From the NCBI GenBank assembly GCA_000424365.1, contig AUJT01000001.1, positions 62,001 to 126,000 of the forward strand: a stretch of DNA of 64,000 nucleotides. Direction: 5' to 3'. How positions within the stretch are numbered: the first letter of the stretch is position 1; every line of letters begins with the position of its first letter. Positions 16,729 to 25,193 of the stretch are shown piece after piece. The position numbers and the translations under genes were made by a program. The stretch comes from Lachnospiraceae bacterium NK4A144 (GTDB lineage Bacteria; Bacillota; Clostridia; Lachnospirales; Lachnospiraceae). The notes beneath the pieces were generated by a model. It worked only from the letters and a program-made list of their open reading frames with translations, was not told the DNA's origin and ran no database searches.

Positions 16729-16750
16729 TAGTAAAAGCAAACCGGATCGA

Positions 16751-16785
16751 ATGCGCAGGGATGATAAAATCTCTGCGCATTTTTA
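16751..16785 (+). terminator. Terminator after the PAS/GGDEF/EAL gene
   Basis: Stem ATGCGCAG/CTGCGCAT (16751-16758, 16773-16780) with an inner GAT/ATC pairing, followed by TTTTT. Confidence 0.85.
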
Positions 16786-16898
16786 TGTTAATATTTGTCA
16801 ATAAACACAAGCATTTAAATACAACTTGATCGATATTAACCTAATTAGGCTAAAATTGTCCCTACCTTTTCTACTTTAACGTGGTAAAATCTATACAA

Positions 16899-16950
16899 AT
16901 GTCAGGGCACGAGCACAATCAGATTTTTTACGGCTTTTCGATCCTGACAT
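16899..16950 (+). promoter_or_regulatory. Inverted repeat in the leader of the TRAP operon
   Basis: ATGTCAGG (16899-16906) and CCTGACAT (16943-16950) flank 36 nt and end about 23 nt before the dctQ start. A TAAAAT at 16885-16890 could be a -10 box, but no matching -35 is obvious. It may be a leader stem or a pair of operator half-sites. Nothing else is evident between 16786 and 16898. Confidence 0.4.
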
Positions 16951-16973
16951 CATATTAACTAAGGGAGGGAAAT

Positions 16974-17492
16974 ATGAAGACGTACAAAAAGATCATGCAT
17001 GTAGTAGTACAGGTAGAGAACGTCGTTCTTGCGCTGGCAATGGTGTTGGTGCTTGTTTTGACATTCGGAAACGTGATCGCCAGAAAGATCTTCCAGCATT
17101 CGTGGGGATTTACAGAGGAGATCACCGTTGCGGTATTTGTTCTGATCTCTATGCTGGCAGCAGGTGTAGCTGCGAGAAAAGGAGAGCTTGTACAACTAAA
17201 CATCTTGCAGGATATGCTCGGAGTTAAGGGAAAGAAGGTTCTGAACCTTCTTCAGACTATCGTTTGTGTAATATACAGTCTGGTGCTCGTATATGAAGGA
17301 ACGCACAGAATGATGATCGACGGTACCTACAGCCCTATACTTCACATAGCAAAGTCAGTATTCTGGTTCTTTATAGTAATTGGCGGTGTATCGCTGGCAC
17401 TACATTTTGTAGAGAATTGCGTTACGTTTCAGTCAGAACATAGAGCAGCTGAAGTAAAAGATGAAGAAAAAGAGGAGGTTGAGATCGCATGA
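16974..17492 (+). CDS. dctQ: TRAP transporter small permease subunit
   Basis: This 172-residue protein has four transmembrane helices, including MVLVLVLTFGNVIARKIFQHSW and the EEITVAVFVLISMLAAGVAARKGE signature typical of DctQ. It pairs with DctM in sodium-driven uptake of carboxylate-type solutes. GGGAGGG precedes the ATG. The stop overlaps the next start by 4 nt. The C-terminal tail is strongly charged. Confidence 0.92.
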   Translation: MKTYKKIMHVVVQVENVVLALAMVLVLVLTFGNVIARKIFQHSWGFTEEITVAVFVLISMLAAGVAARKGELVQLNILQDMLGVKGKKVLNLLQTIVCVIYSLVLVYEGTHRMMIDGTYSPILHIAKSVFWFFIVIGGVSLALHFVENCVTFQSEHRAAEVKDEEKEEVEIA

Positions 17493-19912
17493 TAACAGCA
17501 ATCCTTTTTATCTCATTTTTTGTAATGCTGGCTATCGGTGTGCCGATCGCTATCTGTCTCGGAGCCAGCAGCGCTCTTGCAATACTTTATGCGTCGACAT
17601 TTGATCCGCAGTTTTCATCACTTACGTTATCAATGATCGCGACAAATACCTATACAGGTATCGCAAAGTTCCTGCTTCTCGCAATCCCGTTCTTTGTTCT
17701 TTCCGGAAATATCATGGCAAAGGCAGGTATCTCGGGCAGGCTTGTTCGCTTTATTGATGATCTTGTAGGTCATACCAGAGGCGGTATGGCGATAGTATGT
17801 GTTGTCGTTTCCTGCTTTTTTGGTGCGATATCAGGTTCCGGTCCGGCGACAGTTGCGGCTCTCGGAGCAGTTCTGATCCCGGCCATGATCGCATCAGGTT
17901 TCTCACCTGCATTTGCAGAGGCTCTTATGGCAGCATCCAGTTCCATTGCGATCGTTATCCCACCGTCTATAGCATTTGTTGTATACGCATCTATCGTAGG
18001 ACAGAGCGTTGGCGACCTTTTCATGGCAGGTATAATCCCCGGAGTACTCATGGGAGCAGCGCTTTGCCTGGTAGTTTATATCGAGGCAAGACGCAAGGGT
18101 ATTGAACCTGCACACGAAAAGAGAAGTGGAAAGGAACTGTGGGCTAGCTTCAAAGATGCCATCTGGGGACTTCTCATGCCGGTCATCATCCTTGGCGGTA
18201 TCTACGGAGCGATCTTCACACCTACCGAGGCGGCAGCGGTTTCGGTGGTTTACGGTATAATCGTAGCGGTATTTATTTATCGTGATATTACACTTAAGGA
18301 TCTCTTTGAAATATTTGTGGATTCAGCAAAGACTTCAGGCGGCATCATGCTGATAGTTGCTTCGGCATCACTGTTTTCTTACTGCTGTACACTTTTTGGT
18401 ATATCGGAAGCGGCGCAGGCACTGCTCACTACGATCGGTGCAAATAAGATCGTATTCCTGCTGGTTATCAATGTAATACTCCTTATAGCAGGTTTCTTTA
18501 TCGATGCGAATTCCGCGATGTACATTTTTATCCCTATCATGGCTCCGGTTGCACAGAGTCTCGGCTACAATCTCGTTGCATTTGGAATCGTAGCCACAGT
18601 AAACCTCGCTATCGGTCAGGTTACACCTCCGGTTGGTGTAAATCTGTTTGTGGCAATGGGACTTAAGATCGAAGACACTTCAAAGAAGGCAGTGGGAGAG
18701 GTAAAGCAGTTCGTCCGTGTGACACTTCCTATGATCTCAAGGGCAGTTATGCCGATGATCGCAGCCTGCCTTGCAGTGCTTATGGTTGTTACATACATTC
18801 CCAAGACAAGTCTTGTATTTGTAAAAGCCGAAGAATATAAAGGCGAAGCAGCGCAGATGTTATCGGAAGGCGGACTTAATTATCATAACTACGATAATTC
18901 ATCTGAATATGATGCAATGCTCAATGCTGCTGTATATAAGGGAAATGATGAGTGGCCCGAGACTACATGGAATTTTGACTGCTCGACAGGTGAGGGAAGT
19001 ACATGGGCACAGGCAGGTTATTATTTCAATGCCCTTATGCAGCAGTCTACAGGCGGAAAAGTAAAGATAGACGTTTACCCCGGAGAACAGCTTACAAATG
19101 GTGATCAGGTCGCAGGTATCCAGGCGTTGATAGATGGTGACACATTACAGGTGTCATTTCATTCGAACCTTATCTATGCAAACTTTGATCCGCGCTTTAA
19201 CGTAGTGTCTATGCCGTTCCAGTTTGAAAACTATGATGATATTGATGCTGTTATGAACGGTAAGGGTGGAGAGGACTTAAAGAATGTCCTTGCAGAATAC
19301 GGTCTTGTATGTGAAGGAATCGGAGATAACGGCTTCCGTCAGATCACAAATTCCAAGCATCCGATAAAGTCCGTGTCGGATCTTAAAGACATAAAGATGA
19401 GGATCTGCTCTAATGATCTTTGTGCACAGGTTTACAGCCTCTGGGGATGTGATGCGTCAGCTATGAACTGGGCAGAGACATATACAGCACTCCAGCAGGG
19501 AACAATGGACGGACAGGAAAATCCTGAGACATCAATAGATTCTGCATCAGTACAGGATGTTCAGAAGTATCTTTCGGCATGGAACGCATACTATGACTGC
19601 ATTTTCCTCTGCATAAATCAGAAAGCTTATGATAAGTTTACTGACGAGCAGAAAGCAGTAATAGATGAAAACGCGAAGAAAGCAGCAGAGTATCAGAAGA
19701 CACTTAACAGAGCAAAAGTCGATGAAATCATTAATAAATGGAAAGAGAGCGGTGTCCTGGAAGTAACAGACAGAGACGAAATGGACACAGATTCCTTCGT
19801 AAAATCTTCTGAGCCTGCCTACGACTGGTATAGAGATCAGCTGGTATCTAATAAGGGTATGAGCGAGGAAGACGCAGAGGCGTTTATTAACGACTTTAGG
19901 AAGACAAAATAA
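17489..19912 (+). CDS. TRAP transporter large permease fused to its substrate-binding protein (DctM-DctP)
   Basis: One open frame of 807 residues. Residues 1 to about 430 are a complete DctM permease with many membrane helices (GPATVAALGAVLIP, PPSIAFVVYAS, FFIDANSAMYIFIPI, QVTPPVGVNLFVAMGL). A linker of about 40 residues leads to a DctP-type binding domain (about 470-807: FEYDD-like FQFENYDDID, DLKDIKMRI with the ligand-contacting Arg, ALQQGTMDGQENP). DctP is normally a separate secreted protein. No free dctP gene lies nearby, so the tethered domain probably is the receptor. The last permease helix must leave it outside the cell. The frame is continuous, so this is not a sequencing split. Confidence 0.88.
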   Translation: MITAILFISFFVMLAIGVPIAICLGASSALAILYASTFDPQFSSLTLSMIATNTYTGIAKFLLLAIPFFVLSGNIMAKAGISGRLVRFIDDLVGHTRGGMAIVCVVVSCFFGAISGSGPATVAALGAVLIPAMIASGFSPAFAEALMAASSSIAIVIPPSIAFVVYASIVGQSVGDLFMAGIIPGVLMGAALCLVVYIEARRKGIEPAHEKRSGKELWASFKDAIWGLLMPVIILGGIYGAIFTPTEAAAVSVVYGIIVAVFIYRDITLKDLFEIFVDSAKTSGGIMLIVASASLFSYCCTLFGISEAAQALLTTIGANKIVFLLVINVILLIAGFFIDANSAMYIFIPIMAPVAQSLGYNLVAFGIVATVNLAIGQVTPPVGVNLFVAMGLKIEDTSKKAVGEVKQFVRVTLPMISRAVMPMIAACLAVLMVVTYIPKTSLVFVKAEEYKGEAAQMLSEGGLNYHNYDNSSEYDAMLNAAVYKGNDEWPETTWNFDCSTGEGSTWAQAGYYFNALMQQSTGGKVKIDVYPGEQLTNGDQVAGIQALIDGDTLQVSFHSNLIYANFDPRFNVVSMPFQFENYDDIDAVMNGKGGEDLKNVLAEYGLVCEGIGDNGFRQITNSKHPIKSVSDLKDIKMRICSNDLCAQVYSLWGCDASAMNWAETYTALQQGTMDGQENPETSIDSASVQDVQKYLSAWNAYYDCIFLCINQKAYDKFTDEQKAVIDENAKKAAEYQKTLNRAKVDEIINKWKESGVLEVTDRDEMDTDSFVKSSEPAYDWYRDQLVSNKGMSEEDAEAFINDFRKTK

Positions 19913-19923
19913 ACTGTAAAATA

Positions 19924-19965
19924 CGAAAGGGGATCGTCATCCGTGGGGTGGCGGTCTCCTTTTAA
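19924..19965 (+). terminator. Terminator after the TRAP operon
   Basis: AAAGGGGATCGTCATCC pairs imperfectly, with G-U pairs, with GGTGGCGGTCTCCTTTT, ending in TTTT. Confidence 0.6.
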
Positions 19966-20005
19966 CTATTCGGGAATTTAGATGGATTTATTATAAATCA
20001 GAAAA

Positions 20006-20050
20006 AATTTCACAATTTCCTACGGGAAATGTGGAAAATTAACGCGTTAA
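20006..20050. promoter_or_regulatory. Hairpin and 12-bp perfect palindrome upstream of metY
   Basis: An inverted repeat built on ATTTCC/GGAAAT (about 20006-20040) is followed directly by the perfect 12-bp palindrome TTAACGCGTTAA (20039-20050). It could be an operator region. A TATGAT (20056-20061) nearby could be a -10 box, but no convincing -35 was found. Confidence 0.4.
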
Positions 20051-20070
20051 AGTGGTATGATGTGATGACA

Positions 20071-20244
20071 GGGTTCAAAGCAAAAAATCCGATCGTGCTT
20101 GCACGAAGAGGATTTTTTATTTTGAACCCGTAAAACACGAGCATGTAGCGTAATTACGCGGAATGCGAGTGTTTTAGAATTGCGGGAGCTTCGTGAGAAG
20201 CGAAGCAATTCGTGTCATCAGGTTCAGACAAAGTAAAACACGAG
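20071..20244. repeat. Composite structured intergenic element upstream of metY
   Basis: 20071-20129 is a 59-nt nested hairpin: GGGTTCAAA/TTTGAACCC, then AAAAAATCC/GGATTTTTT, then CGTGC/GCACG. It is followed by AAAACAC...GTGTTTT (20132-20175) enclosing the palindrome CGTAATTACG (20149-20158). A GAATTG..GCTTCG/CGAAGC..CAATTC hairpin comes next. An 11-bp direct repeat TAAAACACGAG occurs at 20131-20141 and 20234-20244. No coding potential is evident. Together with the upstream hairpins this fills the 356-nt gap before metY. Confidence 0.65.
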
Positions 20245-20268
20245 TAAGTATAATCGCTGGAGGAAAAA

Positions 20269-21543
20269 ATGAGACCAGAAACAAAATGTATCGAAGCAGG
20301 ATATACGCCTAAAAACGGAGAGCCCCGAATGATCCCGATCGTTCAGAGCACAACCTTCAAATACGACACAAGTGCAGACATGGGAAAGCTGTTTGATCTT
20401 GAGGCAGAAGGATATTTCTACACAAGACTTCAGAATCCTACAAATGATTATGTTGCAAAAAAGATCACAGCTCTTGAGGGCGGTGCGGCCGGAATGCTTA
20501 CTTCATCCGGACAGGCTGCAAATTTCTATGCAGTATTTAACCTCGCAGGAGCAGGAGACCATGTAGTGGTATCCACTTCAATATATGGTGGCACCTTCAA
20601 TCTCTTTAACGTAACCATGAGAAGAATGGGAGTAGATTTCACATTCGTAGATCCTGATTGCAGTGATGACGAGCTGGAAGCAGCTTTCAAGCCAAATACT
20701 AAGGCAGTATTCGGTGAGACCATTGCAAATCCGGCACTTATCGTATTCGATATCGAGCGTTTTGCAAATGCAGCTCATGCACACGGAGTACCGCTGATCG
20801 TTGATAATACATTTGCAACACCGATAAACTGCAGACCGTTTGAATGGGGAGCAGATATCGTTACACATTCAACAACAAAATATATGGACGGTCATGATGC
20901 AACTGTAGGTGGTGCGATCATCGATTCCGGTAAATTTGACTGGATGGCAAATGCAGATAAATTCCCGGGACTCTGTACACCGGATGATTCTTATCATGGA
21001 ATCACCTATGCAGAAAAATTCGGAAAAGAGGGAGCCTACATTACAAAGGCAACCGCACAGTTAATGAGAGATCTTGGATCTATCCCGTCTCCTATGAACT
21101 GTTATCTGTTAAACCTTGGTCTGGAGTCACTTGCTGTAAGAATGCAGCGTCATTGCGAAAACGCTCAGAAGGTAGCAGAGTTCCTGAATGCAGATCCAAG
21201 AGTAGAGTATGTTACTTATCCGGGTCTTAAGGGTGATAAGTACTATGAGCGTGCACAGAAGTATATGCCAAACGGAACCTGTGGTGTAATTTCATTTGGT
21301 GTAAAGGGCGGCAGAAGCGCAGCAGAGGAGTTTATGAAGCATCTTAAACTCGCTATCATAGCTACACATGTAGCGGATGCGCATACCTGCGTACTTCATC
21401 CTGCATCTTCAACACACCGTCAGATGACAGATGAGGAGCTGATGGCTGGCGGAGTAAGACCTGATATGGTCAGACTCTCTGTAGGTATCGAAAATGTTGA
21501 GGATATTATCGATGATCTAAAGCAGGCGTTGGATAACATCTGA
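20269..21543 (+). CDS. metY: O-acetylhomoserine sulfhydrylase (PLP enzyme)
   Basis: This 424-residue Cys/Met-metabolism PLP enzyme covers the full usual length. The PLP lysine is in THSTTKYMDGHDATVGG, and the YFYTRLQNPTNDYVAKKI and LTSSGQAANFYAV motifs match the MetY group. It makes homocysteine from O-acetylhomoserine and sulfide. The FGKEGAYITKATAQLMRDLG insertion favours MetY over MetB/MetC. GGAGG precedes the ATG. It is a single-gene unit with its own terminator. The upstream 356 nt hold structured repeats but no recognisable SAM riboswitch or T-box. Confidence 0.88.
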   Translation: MRPETKCIEAGYTPKNGEPRMIPIVQSTTFKYDTSADMGKLFDLEAEGYFYTRLQNPTNDYVAKKITALEGGAAGMLTSSGQAANFYAVFNLAGAGDHVVVSTSIYGGTFNLFNVTMRRMGVDFTFVDPDCSDDELEAAFKPNTKAVFGETIANPALIVFDIERFANAAHAHGVPLIVDNTFATPINCRPFEWGADIVTHSTTKYMDGHDATVGGAIIDSGKFDWMANADKFPGLCTPDDSYHGITYAEKFGKEGAYITKATAQLMRDLGSIPSPMNCYLLNLGLESLAVRMQRHCENAQKVAEFLNADPRVEYVTYPGLKGDKYYERAQKYMPNGTCGVISFGVKGGRSAAEEFMKHLKLAIIATHVADAHTCVLHPASSTHRQMTDEELMAGGVRPDMVRLSVGIENVEDIIDDLKQALDNI

Positions 21544-21555
21544 TCTTATTTGATC

Positions 21556-21606
21556 TTAAGGATTCTTGAAATTGTCGCAAAATATGACAATTTTGGGAAT
21601 CCTTAA
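21556..21606 (+). terminator. Long nested terminator-like hairpin after metY
   Basis: Perfect arms TTAAGGATTC (21556-21565) and GAATCCTTAA (21597-21606) enclose AAATTGTC/GACAATTT. Only a short T-rich stretch follows. Confidence 0.65.
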
Positions 21607-21647
21607 TTTATCCTTACGAAAACGTTTAAGAAATTTTGAAAAAAGTG

Positions 21648-21681
21648 TTGACATAGGTCGGATGACATGTTAATTTATAAT
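21648..21681 (+). promoter_or_regulatory. Promoter region of ptsG
   Basis: TTGACA at 21648-21653 is a perfect -35. The -10 is either TAATTT (21671-21676, 17-nt spacing) or the better-matching TATAAT (21676-21681), which would be 22 nt away. The leader hairpin starts about 20 nt downstream. Confidence 0.5.
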
Positions 21682-21699
21682 CCGTCAGTATGTAACTCT

Positions 21700-21770
21700 A
21701 AGCAGGCATTAACTGATATAACACTTAACCAATGGGATAAGTTTATATCGCTAATGCCTGCTTTTTATTT
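21700..21770 (+). promoter_or_regulatory. Leader terminator/antiterminator of ptsG
   Basis: A long hairpin has arms AAGCAGGCATTA (21700-21711) and TAATGCCTGCTT (21752-21763). Inner pairings are GATATAA/TTATATC and ACTTA/TAAGT. TTTTTATTTT follows, so it is an intrinsic terminator inside the untranslated leader. The encoded BglG/GlcT-like protein downstream of ptsG is the obvious antiterminator, and its RNA target would overlap the 5' arm. The exact target sequence could not be delimited. Confidence 0.65.
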
Positions 21771-21838
21771 TGTTTGAAATTAAGCTTGCTAAAAAGATGT
21801 AAACTCCCGATATTATCCACGAAAGGGAGGTAACTCTA

Positions 21839-24010
21839 ATGAAGGACAAAATTTTTGCCGTACTTCAGCGAGTAGGAAGAAGTTTCATGCTTCCTATCGC
21901 AATCCTGCCGGTAGCGGGTCTTCTGCTCGGACTTGGCAGCTCATTCACAAATGACACAACCATCGCAACTTATCACCTTGAGGCTATTTTCGGCCAGGGA
22001 ACAGCTATGCGTTCTCTTATGCTGATCTTCAGCCACGTAAGTGATACCATCTTCGGCAACCTGCCGCTCATCTTCGCAGTAGGATGTGCTATCGGTATGG
22101 CGAAGAAGGAAAAGGAAGTTGCAGCACTTGCAGCTCTCATCGCATACTTTGTTATGCACGCATCTATCAACACAATGCTTTCCATCTCCGGAATGATCAA
22201 TGCAGACGGCTCTGTTGCTGATGGCGTTCTTTCAGGAACAGTTACAGGCGTTTGCGGTATCACATCACTTCAGATGGGTGTATTCGGCGGTATCATTGTT
22301 GGTCTTGGTGTTTCCGCTCTGCACAACCGCTTCTATAAGATCCAGCTTCCGGCTGCTATCTCATTCTTTGGCGGTTCCAGATTCGTACCGATCATCTCAA
22401 CACTTGTTTACACATTTGTGGGTATCCTGATGTTCTTCATATGGCCCAGCGTGCAGAATGGTATCTATGCACTCGGCGGACTTGTAACAGGTTCAGGATA
22501 TTTCGGAACACTTATCTTCGGTATCGTAAAGAGATCCCTGATTCCGTTCGGTCTTCACCACGTATTCTACATGCCTTTCTGGCAGACAGCAGTTGGTGGA
22601 ACAGCAGAGGTTGCAGGTCAGATGGTAGAAGGTGGTCAGAACATCTTCTTTGCACAGCTTGCTGATTCTGCTAACATCACTCACTTTAGTGCTGATGCTA
22701 CAAGATACTTCTCCGGTGAGTTCATTTTCATGATCTTCGGTCTTCCGGGTGGTGCTCTTGCTATGTATCGTACAGCAAGACCTGAAAAGAAAAAGGCAGC
22801 AGGCGGACTTCTTCTTTCCGCAGCACTTGCTTCTATGTTTACAGGTATCACAGAGCCTATCGAGTTCTCATTCCTGTTCGTAGCACCGATCCTTTTCGTT
22901 GTACAGGTTATCCTTGCCGGTGCAGCTTACATGATCGCTCATATGCTGAATATCGCTGTAGGTCTTACATTCTCCGGCGGTTTCATCGATCTGTTCCTGT
23001 TTGGTATCCTTCAGGGCAATGCAAAGACAAGCTGGATGCTCATCATCCCGGTTGGTATTATTTACTTCTTCCTTTACTACTTCATCTTCAGCTTCCTTAT
23101 CAAGAAGCTTGACCTCAAGACACCTGGTCGTGAGGATGATGACGTGGAGACAAAGCTTTTCACAAAGGCTGATTACAGAGCGAGACAGGCAGGTGATGCT
23201 GCAGGCGAAGTTTCAGCTGATGATGCTGTTAGTGAAGCTATCATGAACGGACTTGGCGGTAAGGCAAACATCTCTGATGTTGACTGCTGCGCAACAAGAC
23301 TTCGTATCACAGTTAATGATTCTGCACGTGTAAATGATGCTATGCTGAAGGCTACAGGTGCTTCAGGTGTTATCCACAAGGGTAATGGTGTACAGGTTAT
23401 CTATGGACCTCACGTAACAGTTATCAAGTCAAACCTTGAGGATTATCTTGAGAAGGTTCCTTCAACATACTATGAGGGAAATGCTGCTGCAAATGATACA
23501 GCAGAGAAGTCTTCCGAGTCTGCAAAGGCAGAGAAGAAGCTTGTAAAGACAGTTGTTATTTCCAGCCCTGTAACAGGAGTTGCTGCAGATCTTTCTACAA
23601 CACCTGATGAGGCTTTTGCTGAGGGTATGATGGGTCTCGGCGCTGCAGTTACACCGGTTGACAATATCGTACGTGCTCCGGAAGACGGAGAGGTTGCTTA
23701 TGTATTTGATACAAAGCACGCAATTGGTTTCGTAACAGATTCTGGTGTTGATATGCTCATCCACATCGGTATCGATACAGTTAAGCTCAACGGTCAGGGA
23801 TTTGAGGCACTCGTTGAGAACGGACAGAAGGTGAAGAAGGGCGATCCGCTCCTTAAGCTTGATCTTGAGTTCTTAAAGAACAATGCTCCGTCCATCGTAT
23901 CACCGGTCCTTGCTACAGAGCTTGATGAGGACAAGCAGGATGTTCGCCTCCTGAAGTCCGGAGAGATCAAGGCAGGAGAGGAACTTTTCGCAGTGGATTT
24001 CTATGAATAA
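21839..24010 (+). CDS. ptsG: PTS glucose-type EIICBA transporter
   Basis: This 723-residue protein has domains in the order C-B-A. The EIIC membrane domain (about 1-430) opens with the typical LQRVGRSFMLPIAILPVAGLLLG and has ITEPIEFSFLFVAP. EIIB (about 450-545) has the phospho-cysteine in DVDCCATRLRITV. EIIA (about 565-720) has the phospho-histidine in DMLIHIGIDTVKLNG. It takes up and phosphorylates glucose or a close analogue. AAAGGGAGG (21822-21830) precedes the start. The terminator-containing leader indicates antitermination control. Confidence 0.92.
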   Translation: MKDKIFAVLQRVGRSFMLPIAILPVAGLLLGLGSSFTNDTTIATYHLEAIFGQGTAMRSLMLIFSHVSDTIFGNLPLIFAVGCAIGMAKKEKEVAALAALIAYFVMHASINTMLSISGMINADGSVADGVLSGTVTGVCGITSLQMGVFGGIIVGLGVSALHNRFYKIQLPAAISFFGGSRFVPIISTLVYTFVGILMFFIWPSVQNGIYALGGLVTGSGYFGTLIFGIVKRSLIPFGLHHVFYMPFWQTAVGGTAEVAGQMVEGGQNIFFAQLADSANITHFSADATRYFSGEFIFMIFGLPGGALAMYRTARPEKKKAAGGLLLSAALASMFTGITEPIEFSFLFVAPILFVVQVILAGAAYMIAHMLNIAVGLTFSGGFIDLFLFGILQGNAKTSWMLIIPVGIIYFFLYYFIFSFLIKKLDLKTPGREDDDVETKLFTKADYRARQAGDAAGEVSADDAVSEAIMNGLGGKANISDVDCCATRLRITVNDSARVNDAMLKATGASGVIHKGNGVQVIYGPHVTVIKSNLEDYLEKVPSTYYEGNAAANDTAEKSSESAKAEKKLVKTVVISSPVTGVAADLSTTPDEAFAEGMMGLGAAVTPVDNIVRAPEDGEVAYVFDTKHAIGFVTDSGVDMLIHIGIDTVKLNGQGFEALVENGQKVKKGDPLLKLDLEFLKNNAPSIVSPVLATELDEDKQDVRLLKSGEIKAGEELFAVDFYE

Positions 24011-24052
24011 TCTTGCGTAACTTTTCTCTACTTGCTATTATGTGGTTATTGC

Positions 24053-24093
24053 TCAAGGGCAAACAAGGCACTTGGTGCCCTGTTTGCCCTTGA
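24053..24093 (+). other. Strong hairpin between ptsG and the antiterminator gene
   Basis: A perfect 13-bp stem (24053-24065 with 24081-24093, core CAAGGGCAAACA) has an inner GGCA/TGCC. No run of T follows, so it may reduce read-through, protect the ptsG message, or be processed, rather than terminate fully. Confidence 0.55.
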
Positions 24094-24144
24094 TGTTTGA
24101 AGTTACCACGTTGTCGGTATACTGGAGAATATGAGGAAAAGTTG

Positions 24145-24972
24145 ATGTACAGGATCACAAAAGTGCTTAATCACAATGCAGTGATTACAGTTGATGAGGA
24201 TGCAAAAGAGTATTTAATAATGGGGAAAGGAATAGGATTTGGACGAAAGATCGCTGAGCGTATCGAAGCAGATGCGGAGAGTTCTGTCTATTCCCTTCAG
24301 AGCACTACCGAGCGAGGTGAGGCAGAAGCCATTGTAAAGCAGGTTAACCCCGCCTGTCTCGAAATTGCAGACGTGATTCTGAAAGAAGCAGAGAAGAATT
24401 TCGGAAAGGTAGACCGAAAGATTCTTTTTTCTCTTGCTGATCATTTGCAGTTCGCCGTGGATCGCATGAAGAAGGAAGAAAAGATCCGAAATCCGATGAC
24501 GGATGATATAAAGGTTCTTTTCCATGCGGAATATAAGACTGCAGAGGTGGCAAGAAAGGTGGTTAAGGAGACCTTTGAGATCGATATTACCGATGATGAG
24601 GTCGGCTATTTAGCACTCCATGTACATTCGGCGATAGAGGACGAAAGCGTTTCTCAGGCTATGCAGATCGCACATGCGGTCAATGAGTGTATCGCAGCTA
24701 TCAGGAAACGCGCAAATGTAAATCTGGAAACGACGTCACTTGGTTATAACAGATTGATGAATCACATCCGTTACATGCTTATCCGCATGACTACCGGAGA
24801 GAAGATCAAGCTGGATATCAATGATTATATGAGAGTAAAGTTTCCTGAGACATTCGCTATCGCGCAGAGTATATGTGATGAAATGTCCGTGAGTTTTCAT
24901 AAATCATATCAGGAGGCAGAGATTGGATACCTTGCCATGCACATAGAACGTGTAGGCGGTTCTGAGATCTGA
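24145..24972 (+). CDS. BglG/LicT/GlcT-family transcriptional antiterminator
   Basis: This 275-residue protein has an RNA-binding CAT domain (1-58: YRITKVLNHNAVITVD, GKGIGFGRK) and two PTS regulation domains (PRD1 about 65-170, PRD2 about 175-275). The conserved PRD histidines are seen in LADHLQFAVDRM, YLALHVHSAIEDE, LMNHIRYML and YLAMHIERV. It binds a ribonucleic antiterminator in the ptsG leader when sugar is present. The start at ATG 24145 is chosen because CAT domains begin this way and GAGG lies at 24133-24136. GlcT is the likely functional equivalent; LicT is the alternative. Confidence 0.88.
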   Translation: MYRITKVLNHNAVITVDEDAKEYLIMGKGIGFGRKIAERIEADAESSVYSLQSTTERGEAEAIVKQVNPACLEIADVILKEAEKNFGKVDRKILFSLADHLQFAVDRMKKEEKIRNPMTDDIKVLFHAEYKTAEVARKVVKETFEIDITDDEVGYLALHVHSAIEDESVSQAMQIAHAVNECIAAIRKRANVNLETTSLGYNRLMNHIRYMLIRMTTGEKIKLDINDYMRVKFPETFAIAQSICDEMSVSFHKSYQEAEIGYLAMHIERVGGSEI

Positions 24973-24973
24973 A

Positions 24974-25019
24974 AAAAGGTGCTTGCCGGAGATCGTAAAG
25001 ATCCTGGCAAGCACCTTTT
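24974..25019. terminator. Bidirectional terminator
   Basis: A perfect 14-bp stem AAAAGGTGCTTGCC/GGCAAGCACCTTTT has an additional inner GATC pairing. It lies immediately after the antiterminator gene. The A-run on the left could also serve the opposite strand. Confidence 0.85.
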
Positions 25020-25024
25020 CTAAG

Positions 25025-25160
25025 TTATGCGGAGCACTTAGCGAGGTATTTTCGAGCTTATGGCTGAAATAGCAAATCTATGATTTGCGTGATTGAAGCT
25101 ATGCTGTGCAGTGCGTGCTATGCAAGTTCGCTTGGCGAGGTCTTATCGAGCCTAGCGTAA
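25025..25160. repeat. Dispersed structured repeat, second family, copy 1
   Basis: The first 32 bases (25025-25056, core GCACTTAGCGAGGTAT) match 30 of 32 bases at 49860-49891. A related GCGAGGT...TCGAG motif recurs near the right end. The element is bounded by GTTATGC and GCGTAAC. It fills the gap between two convergent genes and shows no coding potential. Confidence 0.6.
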
Positions 25161-25193
25161 CTTGTTTACAGGAAATTTATTGGAATTTTCTGA

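Noticed and set aside
16267-16740. 157-codon minus-strand frame
   Set aside because: It is antisense to the GAF end of the large sensor; no ribosome site or recognisable domain.
17489-19912. DctM-DctP as two genes split by a missed stop or a frameshift
   Set aside because: The frame is continuous. No stop or ribosome site with ATG lies at the junction, and the linker looks like ordinary protein.
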